Notes under the pieces: generated by a model
What the model saw: only the letters and a program-made list of their open reading frames with translations
Told to the model about the DNA's origin: nothing
The model's database searches: none
From: Spirochaetaceae bacterium
GTDB lineage: Bacteria; Spirochaetota; Spirochaetia; Sphaerochaetales; Sphaerochaetaceae
NCBI GenBank assembly: GCA_003454065.1
Contig: DMKZ01000140.1
Span: 1-9,043 of the forward strand
Length of the DNA: 9,043 bases
Direction of reading: 5' to 3'
Shown: positions 1 through 5,831 of the stretch, in pieces
Numbering within the stretch: the stretch's first letter is position 1
Layout: every line of letters starts with the position of its first letter
Made by a program: the position numbers and the translations under genes

Positions 1-25
1 ACCCACACATTCTGATGATGCCTCT
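1..25 (-). other. Possible ribosome binding site and start codon of the next gene (partial)
   Basis: About 10 nt downstream of the predicted transcription start lies AGAGG (25-21), then 10 nt, then ATG (10-8) followed by TGT GGG at the window edge. This could be the start of a coding region with a short leader. Only three codons are visible, so no product can be named, and the transcript could equally be a longer leader or a non-coding RNA. Confidence 0.22.
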
Positions 26-40
26 GAAAAAACCACTTGT

Positions 41-69
41 ATTTTATCATAGATGCTCACAAATGTCAG
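41..69 (-). promoter_or_regulatory. Sigma-A type promoter with extended -10, reading leftwards
   Basis: On the minus strand a -35 box CTGACA (69-64) is followed by exactly 17 nt and a -10 box TAAAAT (46-41). Each box differs from consensus at one position, and TGA directly precedes the -10, giving the extended -10 TGn motif. The start of transcription should lie near position 34. It sits just beyond the dut stop codon, so it should drive a transcript leaving the window to the left. No terminator hairpin separates dut from it, so dut transcripts may also run on. Confidence 0.6.
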
Positions 70-80
70 CAAATTAACGA

Positions 81-536
81 TTACAATTCTCCCGTCGATC
101 CCAAGCCGCCTTTTCTGGCAGTGCCTATCCCTGCTGTGTCATCGTCCACAGTCAAGTAACGATTAAAAATTCCCTGCGCAATCCGTGTGCCTTTTGCAAT
201 TTGTACAGGGACATCGCCTAGATTGACTAGAGCCACAAAAATATGCCCCTCATTTTCCGCATTGCCGTAATAATCTGCGTCAATAATTCCTTCATCATTG
301 ATACAGGACACTATATTTCGAATGGAAAAACCAGACCGTATATGGATTCCAAGATATTCGTCCGGCTGCATGTACGCCTTAACCCCTGTCGGCACCAGCG
401 TGACACGATTCGGCTCCAGCAACACGTCCTCGGCTGCAGCGAGATCGTACCCCGCGCTCCCCCCTGTTTTCCGCGTCGGCAAAATAATTCCTTTTTTAGC
501 GTAAGCCGTTACAACTTCAAAACCTCTTATTTTCAT
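81..536 (-). CDS. dut: dUTP diphosphatase (dUTPase), trimeric type
   Basis: Hydrolyses dUTP to dUMP and pyrophosphate, keeping uracil out of DNA and supplying dUMP for thymidylate synthesis; cytosolic. The 151-residue protein shows the five motifs of the homotrimeric family in order: SAGYDL (27-32), PTGVKA (49-54) with IRSGFS (66-71), the catalytic-water stretch EGIIDADYYG (82-91), GTRIAQG (116-122) and the C-terminal GGLGSTG (143-149). The segment NAENEGHIF (92-100) is typical of the Bacillota and phage-like subtype. Motif 5 has Leu145 where Phe, which stacks on the uracil, is usual. I chose ATG at 536 because GGGGA (550-546) lies 9 nt upstream; the frame stays open to a GTG at 578, but that codon lies in the loop of the upstream terminator hairpin and has no Shine-Dalgarno. 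It follows hfq, with the terminator between. Confidence 0.9.
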   Translation of the reverse strand: MKIRGFEVVTAYAKKGIILPTRKTGGSAGYDLAAAEDVLLEPNRVTLVPTGVKAYMQPDEYLGIHIRSGFSIRNIVSCINDEGIIDADYYGNAENEGHIFVALVNLGDVPVQIAKGTRIAQGIFNRYLTVDDDTAGIGTARKGGLGSTGEL

Positions 537-554
537 ATCATCAATTCCCCAACG

Positions 555-589
555 AAAAAACCGTCGCAAATTTCTCACGCGGCGGTTTT
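555..589 (-). terminator. Intrinsic terminator after hfq
   Basis: Read on the minus strand, AAAACCG C CGC (589-579), an 11-nt loop and GCG A CGGTTTT (567-557) form a stem of 3 plus 7 bp around one C/A mismatch, running into a TTTTTT tract (560-555). It begins 5 nt after the hfq stop codon and ends 4 nt before the dut Shine-Dalgarno, so it should end or attenuate the operon at hfq. Read as plus-strand RNA the mismatch becomes a U-G pair, but no plus-strand gene needs it. Confidence 0.6.
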
Positions 590-594
590 AATTT

Positions 595-837
595 CTATTC
601 TTTTCTCTCCGTATCAAAGGCGCAGTTCAGCGGCCGCGCAGGCGTAATGGTCGAGATTGCATGCTTGTAAACCATTTGCTGCTTTCCCATCGACTCCAAA
701 ACAACCGTAAAGCTATCAAAGCCGCGCACATTGCCCTTGATCTGAAAACCATTGACCAAATGGACAACGACGCCCACGTTCTCCTTTCGTGCCTGATTCA
801 AAAAAGTATCCTGTAAATTGAATGTCTTTACCGCCAC
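595..837 (-). CDS. hfq: RNA chaperone Hfq
   Basis: Forms a ring-shaped hexamer that binds A-rich and U-rich RNA and, in many bacteria, pairs small RNAs with mRNAs. The 80-residue protein carries the whole Sm fold: NLQD (7-10) with the proximal-face Gln9, the rim RKEN (17-20), LVNGFQIKG (27-35), [11 protein letters not shown] (38-48) and the Sm2 signature YKHAIST (57-63) with Lys58 and His59. The tail after the Sm core is only about 15 residues, unlike the long enterobacterial tail. The start is a GTG at 837 preceded by GGGGAG 6 nt upstream; no ATG is available in that place. It begins 13 nt after the miaA stop codon, the conserved miaA-hfq order, and ends at a terminator. Confidence 0.96.
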   Translation of the reverse strand: MAVKTFNLQDTFLNQARKENVGVVVHLVNGFQIKGNVRGFDSFTVVLESMGKQQMVYKHAISTITPARPLNCAFDTERKE

Positions 838-850
838 TGCGCTCTCCCCT

Positions 851-1795
851 TCACATGAATTTATTGTTTATTGCTTCCAAAACCGTTTTCACAAGGTTCT
901 CAAGGGAAACTGCGTCAATATCGAACCAATGAATGTACGGCATCTTTCGATACCAAGTAAATTGCCGCTTGGCAAAATGCCGGGTTGCTTTTTTTATATT
1001 CGCACCGGCCTCCGCCAAGCTCAATTTTCCGTCGATACAGGCCAACATTTCCTTATAGCCTATGCCCTGCATCGCATGAGCGCTCCGCGCAACGCCACTC
1101 GCCAGAAGTCGCCGGACCTCGTCCTCAAGGCCTGCGGCAATCATCGCGTCGACGCGCCTTTCAATCCGTTCGTACAATATCTTTCGGTCAGCACGAAGCC
1201 CAATCACGCAGGCGTCGTAAACAAGACCACCGTTTTGTTTTTCCTGGGAGATTCGTTCTTTTCCCAGATGCCACACCTCAAGTGCGCGTACAACACGTCG
1301 AAAATCGTTGACATGAAGCTTGGCAGCCAACTTTGGGTCAACTTTTTCCAACATTTTATGAACATACGCTTTGCCGCGCTTTTCTGCTAAATTTTCCAGC
1401 GAAGCTCGGAATTCATCGTCCTCCTGATCTTTATTGAACCGGTATCCTTCCAGCAACGCTTTTACATAAAGTCCCGTGCCGCCAACAAGGATTGGAATCG
1501 AACCGCCTTGATTGACAGAATGTATTTCTTCGGCGGCCAGCCGCTGAAATTCCGCTGCGTTAAAGCTTTCAACCGCCGGATCCAAGCAATCAATCAATGC
1601 ATGATGTACGCCTCCGCGTTCCGCTTCGTCAGGCTTCGCACTGCCGATGTCGAGGCCGCGATAGACGAGCATCGAATCTCCCGAAACGACACTCGTCCGT
1701 AATTCCTGCGCAATCCGAACGGCCAGCTTTGTCTTCCCCGTGGCGGTCGGTCCCAAAATTACGATCAGTTTGTCTTGGGGGGCGTTTTTTGTCAT
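851..1795 (-). CDS. miaA: tRNA dimethylallyltransferase MiaA
   Basis: Transfers a dimethylallyl group from DMAPP to N6 of adenosine 37 in tRNAs that read codons starting with U, the first step to (ms2)i6A37. The 314-residue length is normal. Visible motifs are the P-loop GPTATGKT (15-22), [18 protein letters not shown] (38-55) with the catalytic Asp40, [13 protein letters not shown] from 105 with Thr107, QGIGYKE (243-249), and [13 protein letters not shown] (272-284). The usual GVPHHLID segment reads GVHHALID (62-69), so the two histidines are shifted by one relative to the common form. The ATG overlaps the stop of the upstream UPF0173 gene in an ATGA junction, which suggests translational coupling; hfq follows 13 nt later. 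Confidence 0.96.
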   Translation of the reverse strand: MTKNAPQDKLIVILGPTATGKTKLAVRIAQELRTSVVSGDSMLVYRGLDIGSAKPDEAERGGVHHALIDCLDPAVESFNAAEFQRLAAEEIHSVNQGGSIPILVGGTGLYVKALLEGYRFNKDQEDDEFRASLENLAEKRGKAYVHKMLEKVDPKLAAKLHVNDFRRVVRALEVWHLGKERISQEKQNGGLVYDACVIGLRADRKILYERIERRVDAMIAAGLEDEVRRLLASGVARSAHAMQGIGYKEMLACIDGKLSLAEAGANIKKATRHFAKRQFTWYRKMPYIHWFDIDAVSLENLVKTVLEAINNKFM

Positions 1796-2472
1796 TTAAG
1801 TTCCAACGATTCGCCGGGTTGAATGATGTGTACGTGCGCTCGGGTGCTCGATTCCGTCAGTTCCTGATACTTTTTGACATCTTGCTCGATCACCGGCCAA
1901 GTGTCGTAATGAATCGGAATCACGTTAGCCGCATTTAACCACTGCGCCGCGAGAGCTGCATCTTCAAGCCCCATCGTATAGTTATCCCCGATTGGGAGCA
2001 GCGCATAATCAATGGAATCCTTGCGTCCAATCAGCTTCATATCGTGGAAGAGAGCCGTATCCCCTGCGAAATAAACCGTCTTACCGCCCATCTGGATAAC
2101 GAAGCCACAGGCGATGCCGCCCGCCACTCCGGAGCTGTGCAGTGCCAACGTCATACGCACTTTGCCAAACGGCAATTTAATGGATCCTCCAAGATTCATA
2201 CCATGTGCTTTCAGCTCCGCGCCCGCTTGCTCGTTACAAAGTCCTATGACCTCGGGAATCGCAACAATCGTCGCTCCCGTGCGTTTGGCGATGATTGGAG
2301 CGTCACCCAAATGATCTCCGTGCGCGTGGGAGACTAAAATATAATCACATTTCACGTCTTTCTCCGCAATCGCCGCTTTCGGATTTCCTGTCAAGAACGG
2401 ATCGGCAAGCACCTTGTGCGCACCGTCATCCAACAGGAAACAAGCATGCCCGTAATAAGTGTACTTCAACAT
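1792..2472 (-). CDS. UPF0173 family metal-dependent hydrolase (metallo-beta-lactamase fold)
   Basis: A 226-residue protein of the YtkL-like UPF0173 family, whose physiological substrate is not established. The metallo-beta-lactamase metal ligands are all present: SHAHGDHLGD (48-57, the HxHxDH motif), His112 in ALHSSG, Asp138 in FAGDT, and His188 in IPIHYDTWP. There is no signal peptide, so it is probably cytosolic. The ATG at 2472 has the Shine-Dalgarno GGGGAGG 7 nt upstream. It lies 27 nt after the flippase-like gene and overlaps miaA by 4 nt. The family belongs to the wider RNase Z/beta-lactamase-like group; a role in RNA metabolism would fit miaA and hfq next door, but that is only a guess from position. 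Confidence 0.85.
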   Translation of the reverse strand: MLKYTYYGHACFLLDDGAHKVLADPFLTGNPKAAIAEKDVKCDYILVSHAHGDHLGDAPIIAKRTGATIVAIPEVIGLCNEQAGAELKAHGMNLGGSIKLPFGKVRMTLALHSSGVAGGIACGFVIQMGGKTVYFAGDTALFHDMKLIGRKDSIDYALLPIGDNYTMGLEDAALAAQWLNAANVIPIHYDTWPVIEQDVKKYQELTESSTRAHVHIIQPGESLELK

Positions 2473-2499
2473 AAAATTTCCTCCCCGTTTTTCTATCTA

Positions 2500-3501
2500 T
2501 CAAAGACTTTGCTCGGACTCTTCCTTCTTACGGAGGAATGTCGCGCCAAAGACCTTGACCGTGTAATAAAAACCGATCAAAAACGGAATATACTCAGCAA
2601 TCAGACGCCAACAGACAGCCACAATACCCACCGTGCCTTGCGGCACGGTCTCGCTGAACAAGAGGACGAAACCGCCCTCGGCAATCCCGGAGCCGCCAGG
2701 TGTCGGCGTAAAATACAGCAGCATGTTGAGAAAAATCATGCGCCCCATGACCGCGTACCAGTCAGCATCGTAAACGCCAAGCCCTAGAAGCAAGCACGGC
2801 ACAATCGCGTAAATGCAAATCAGCGAAAGTCCTGACTCGAAGAAGACGAGAAGCATGGGTTTTGGGGACTCCGCTAAAAGTCGGATGGCGTTCCTTGTGT
2901 CGCGATACATGTGAATGAGCGACCGCCGCCTTGCCGGAGATAGCTTGCGCGCCAGCTTCACGATGAGCTGCCCGAGCAGATTGGAATTGATGGCCCAAAC
3001 CAAAAATACGATAACGAGAAACGCCGCAAACGATATCATCATCAGCTTTGCGTTGGAAACCCCCGGCAAAATATGCGCTTCATGCATAAAGATAAACGGC
3101 ATGCACAGAATCAAAAAGAGAATCGAGACCACAGTCCTGACAAAAACTAGCACGGTCGCCTTGCCGGTAGGTACGCCCGCATGGCGCAGGAACATCATCT
3201 GCGCCACCGCGCCTCCCGTCGCCCCCGGGGTCAAAAGCGCGAGAAAGTAATTTCCGAATACAACCTGCACCGCCTGTGACAGCGTTATATCCTCATGCGA
3301 TATATGTACAAGATGCATAAGCCGGGAGCCGTCCAAAAAAAGCCCAACACCAATGAAAAGCAGTGCCAGCGCCAACGACCACGGCTGGAACATCGTCAAA
3401 TTCGAAAGCGTATGGATATCCACTGTAAAATATATGACCGCTCCCGATATGGCCAAAACCAGCAGGATAAGAAGTGCCAGTCTCTTATAGAACTTCCCCA
3501 T
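2500..3501 (-). CDS. UPF0104 / flippase-like integral membrane protein (LPG synthase TM-region family)
   Basis: A 333-residue polytopic membrane protein with about eight hydrophobic segments, the first at residues 8-27. Family markers are LTPGATGGAVAQ near the middle and YFTPTPGGSGIAEGG in the C-terminal third, the Pro-Gly rich loop shared by the YbhN/UPF0104 family and the membrane half of MprF. The soluble aminoacyl-transferase domain of MprF is absent, so it should not make lysyl-phosphatidylglycerol. Members of this superfamily are proposed to move lipids, including HpnL in hopanoid loci. The ATG at 3501 has GAGGAG 7 nt upstream and lies 17 nt inside the end of the deacetylase gene, so the two are probably translationally coupled. 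Substrate unknown; lipid or glycolipid flipping is an inference. Confidence 0.82.
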   Translation of the reverse strand: MGKFYKRLALLILLVLAISGAVIYFTVDIHTLSNLTMFQPWSLALALLFIGVGLFLDGSRLMHLVHISHEDITLSQAVQVVFGNYFLALLTPGATGGAVAQMMFLRHAGVPTGKATVLVFVRTVVSILFLILCMPFIFMHEAHILPGVSNAKLMMISFAAFLVIVFLVWAINSNLLGQLIVKLARKLSPARRRSLIHMYRDTRNAIRLLAESPKPMLLVFFESGLSLICIYAIVPCLLLGLGVYDADWYAVMGRMIFLNMLLYFTPTPGGSGIAEGGFVLLFSETVPQGTVGIVAVCWRLIAEYIPFLIGFYYTVKVFGATFLRKKEESEQSL

Positions 3502-4348
3502 CCGTTAACTCCTCATAAGAAATCAGGCGAATCTGCCGTTCTTCAATCATTTTCATCGCCTCCGCCGAGGTCACAGAGGCCAATTCCTCTTCCCAATGAT
3601 ATGCCCAATGGTAAATGTTATCCAAAACACGGTTGTCTTTGCCCGGGTGCACCATAATTTCAGAAACGCCGTCAGGCAACGCCCGCAACATGGACAGAAA
3701 ATGCGGCGTGTAGAGATGGCCCCCCGCCAGCATGCCGAAAAACGAATCTGGTGTCATAACACCAGCACGGCGGATTGCGCCTTTCACAATACGGGCGCAA
3801 GAAGTCAGACCACATTTTGCCATATAGCGCCCCACGGAGGTCGGATATCCTCCCGTAAATAGAAATGGCTCCGCCGGAAGGCGCATTTTCGTAAAGCCAA
3901 ATTTTTTCGCCAGCAAAAGCACCGTCCGAATCACGCCAGGGAGCACATGGAGATGCTGATGGCTGTCAATATGTGTAGGGCGGACTCCCATTTCCATAGC
4001 TCGTAGAATCTGTGCTTCGCATTCTGCGTAAAGCTCTTCCATGCGAATGCCGCCAAGCATGTAGCGACGGATAAAAGCGGTATGGTCGGCTAATAAATGT
4101 CCGTTTTCCCCAATCAAGCTTGGCACTTGCGACGGCGGAAGCACAGGGCGTTCCGCCACCAAAGTCAAATGAATCCCGACGCCTAAACCCGGATGCACTC
4201 GCGCAAGTTCCGCAGCCTCTTCGGCTGCGGAGCCTGCCGCAACAAAGGAAGTGCTGCGGATGCATCCCTTTTCATACCCTTCGATAATACCTTGATTAAC
4301 AGCGGAATGGAGGCCGAAATCGTCGGCGTTGACGATTAGCTGTTTCAT
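3485..4348 (-). CDS. ChbG/HpnK family carbohydrate deacetylase
   Basis: A 287-residue YdjC-fold deacetylase that probably removes an N-acetyl group from an amino sugar. Metal and catalytic motifs: NADDFG (7-12) with Asp9-Asp10, GIHLTL (58-63) with His60, and HIDSHQHLH (126-134); a late MVHPG completes the site. The stretch LVAERPVLPPSQVPSLIG (63-80) resembles HpnK, which deacetylates N-acetylglucosaminyl hopanoid lipids, more than chitooligosaccharide deacetylase ChbG. No signal peptide is seen. I place the start at ATG 4348, which overlaps the folE2 stop (ATGA) and has GAGGA 9 nt upstream; the in-frame ATG at 4357 touches that Shine-Dalgarno directly and is unlikely. The flippase-like gene overlaps its 3' end. 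The exact substrate cannot be told from sequence. Confidence 0.85.
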   Translation of the reverse strand: MKQLIVNADDFGLHSAVNQGIIEGYEKGCIRSTSFVAAGSAAEEAAELARVHPGLGVGIHLTLVAERPVLPPSQVPSLIGENGHLLADHTAFIRRYMLGGIRMEELYAECEAQILRAMEMGVRPTHIDSHQHLHVLPGVIRTVLLLAKKFGFTKMRLPAEPFLFTGGYPTSVGRYMAKCGLTSCARIVKGAIRRAGVMTPDSFFGMLAGGHLYTPHFLSMLRALPDGVSEIMVHPGKDNRVLDNIYHWAYHWEEELASVTSAEAMKMIEERQIRLISYEELTDGEVL

Positions 4349-5148
4349 TGCACACATTCCTCATAACTGGCATATGCATTGTGATTGTGGATCGACTCAT
4401 AATTCTCACAGGAAACAGAAAACCATTCCAGTCCTGGTATCTTTCGAAACGAAATCACTAAATCGCGAAGTATATCCTCGACAAATTTTGGATTTTCATA
4501 GGCACGCTCCGTCACATATTTTTCATCTTCGCGCTTGAGCAATGGATATAATGGACACGAGGCCTGCTGTTCCATCAAAGCGGCCAGATCCTCTATATAG
4601 ATACACTCGAATCCTTCTTGAAAACGCATCCGAGCCCGCATAATGCCTCTTTGATTGTGTGCGCCATACTGCGATATGGATTTGCTACAAGGACAAAGGG
4701 AGGTAGACGGAACGTCGACGCCCAACTCGAACACGAACCCCTGGTTCTTTGCTTTACTGCCGTAAAAACAGCAATCAAGATCAAGAAACGATGCTTTGCC
4801 GCTAACCGGCGCAAACTTTTTTATAAAATATTTAAAATAAATTTCAATATTGGCAGAAGCAGCGGAAAGCCGTTTCATCGCTTCGTCTAAAATTGCTTCC
4901 ATCTCCGGTTCAGCGACAGGTCGCGCACTCCATTGATTCAATATCTCCATAAAGCGGCTCATATGGGTTCCTTTGTATTCCTGTGGGAGAGAGACTGTAA
5001 AACAAATTCGGGCTAATACTTGTTGAAAAGCCCCTCCCTTCGTCCGAATCTGAAACGGAAGATGAATTTCTCGTACGCCGACATGCTGAATCTCGATTCC
5101 ACGGGAATCGACGCTGTTTTGTATATCCTCCAAGAAATATTCCTCCAT
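4345..5148 (-). CDS. folE2: GTP cyclohydrolase FolE2 (type IB)
   Basis: Converts GTP to 7,8-dihydroneopterin triphosphate, the first step of folate (and queuosine) synthesis. It is the COG1469 enzyme, unrelated in sequence to FolE and able to work with metals other than zinc. The 267-residue protein has the hallmark CPCSKSIS (152-159) with Cys152, then QYGAHNQRG (160-168) with His164, KREDEKYVTE near 208-217, and ESIHNHNAYAS near the C-terminus. An early EIHLPFQI (27-34) matches the family's conserved N-terminal strand. The ATG overlaps the rpe TAA by one base (TAATG), and its own stop overlaps the deacetylase start. No Zur-like operator is possible directly upstream because there is no intergenic space, so it is probably expressed constitutively with the operon. 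Confidence 0.94.
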   Translation of the reverse strand: MEEYFLEDIQNSVDSRGIEIQHVGVREIHLPFQIRTKGGAFQQVLARICFTVSLPQEYKGTHMSRFMEILNQWSARPVAEPEMEAILDEAMKRLSAASANIEIYFKYFIKKFAPVSGKASFLDLDCCFYGSKAKNQGFVFELGVDVPSTSLCPCSKSISQYGAHNQRGIMRARMRFQEGFECIYIEDLAALMEQQASCPLYPLLKREDEKYVTERAYENPKFVEDILRDLVISFRKIPGLEWFSVSCENYESIHNHNAYASYEECVQ

Positions 5149-5795
5149 TAAACGACGCGAATCGAACGAATTCCTTTAGCAAGATCCTTTGCTCCGAAAA
5201 CCGCCGAACCCGCGACCAGCACGTTTGCCCCTGCCTCGACCACGAGCTTCGCTGTATTCGCATTGACGCCGCCATCAACTTCCAGTTCGATCGGCCGGCC
5301 AGAAGCTATAATCATTTCACGAATCTGCCGGATTTTTTTGAGTGTCGAAGGAATAAACTTTTGCCCTCCGAAACCCGGATTTACGGACATAACGAGAATC
5401 ATGTCCACCTCATCCATGAAAGGCTCGACTATTTCGGCAGGTGTTCCTGGATTTAAAGCAACTGCAGCTTTGACGCCATGTGCATGAATTGCCTGCATGA
5501 TGCGATGTCCGTGCTTTGCCGCTTCCACGTGGAATGTGATAATATCCGCGCCTGCTGTGACGAATGCATCGATTTGGTCTTCCGGCCTCTCAATCATCAA
5601 ATGCACATCGAAGACTTTTTGGGTATATGGTCGAAGAGCCTTGACCACGGGAGCGCCAATTGTAATCTGAGGAACGAACTGACCGTCCATGACGTCGATA
5701 TGAATGTAATCAGCTCCAGCTTCGTCTGCCCGTTTTGCCTCGAATCCAAGTTTTGAAAAATCAGCCGAAAGAATTGAAGGAGCAATTTTCAGCAT
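5148..5795 (-). CDS. rpe: Ribulose-phosphate 3-epimerase
   Basis: Interconverts D-ribulose 5-phosphate and D-xylulose 5-phosphate in the pentose phosphate pathway; cytosolic TIM barrel. The 215-residue length is standard. Signature motifs: APSILSADF (5-13) with Ser7, [11 protein letters not shown] (32-42) with ligands His32 and Asp34, [10 protein letters not shown] (63-72) with His65, SVNPGFGGQ (137-145), and EVDGGVN (172-178) with the acid Asp174. The ATG at 5795 is preceded by GGGAG. It starts 36 nt after prkC. In many Bacillota rsgA stands between prkC and rpe; here it does not. folE2 begins on its stop codon. Confidence 0.97.
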   Translation of the reverse strand: MLKIAPSILSADFSKLGFEAKRADEAGADYIHIDVMDGQFVPQITIGAPVVKALRPYTQKVFDVHLMIERPEDQIDAFVTAGADIITFHVEAAKHGHRIMQAIHAHGVKAAVALNPGTPAEIVEPFMDEVDMILVMSVNPGFGGQKFIPSTLKKIRQIREMIIASGRPIELEVDGGVNANTAKLVVEAGANVLVAGSAVFGAKDLAKGIRSIRVV

Positions 5796-5831
5796 TAACC
5801 TTTTCTCCCTTCAAGAACAACAAAAAAGCGA

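Noticed and set aside
537..578. Longer dut start at GTG 578
   Set aside because: The codon is in the loop of the hfq terminator and has no ribosome binding site; ATG 536 has GGGGA at 9 nt and a family-like N-terminus.
243..1390. Plus-strand open frames over dut, hfq and miaA (up to 190 codons)
   Set aside because: They are antisense to genes with complete, recognisable motifs, lack Shine-Dalgarno sequences and show no family-like composition.
2762..2998. Minus-strand 78-codon frame inside the flippase-like gene
   Set aside because: Out-of-frame shadow of a well-supported membrane protein, with no own ribosome binding site.
2500..3501. MprF, lysyl-phosphatidylglycerol synthase
   Set aside because: Only the membrane region is present at 333 residues; the soluble lysyl-transferase domain needed for synthesis is absent.
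4349..4357. Deacetylase start at ATG 4357
   Set aside because: The GAGGA element touches this ATG with no spacer; ATG 4348 has 9 nt spacing and the common ATGA overlap with folE2.
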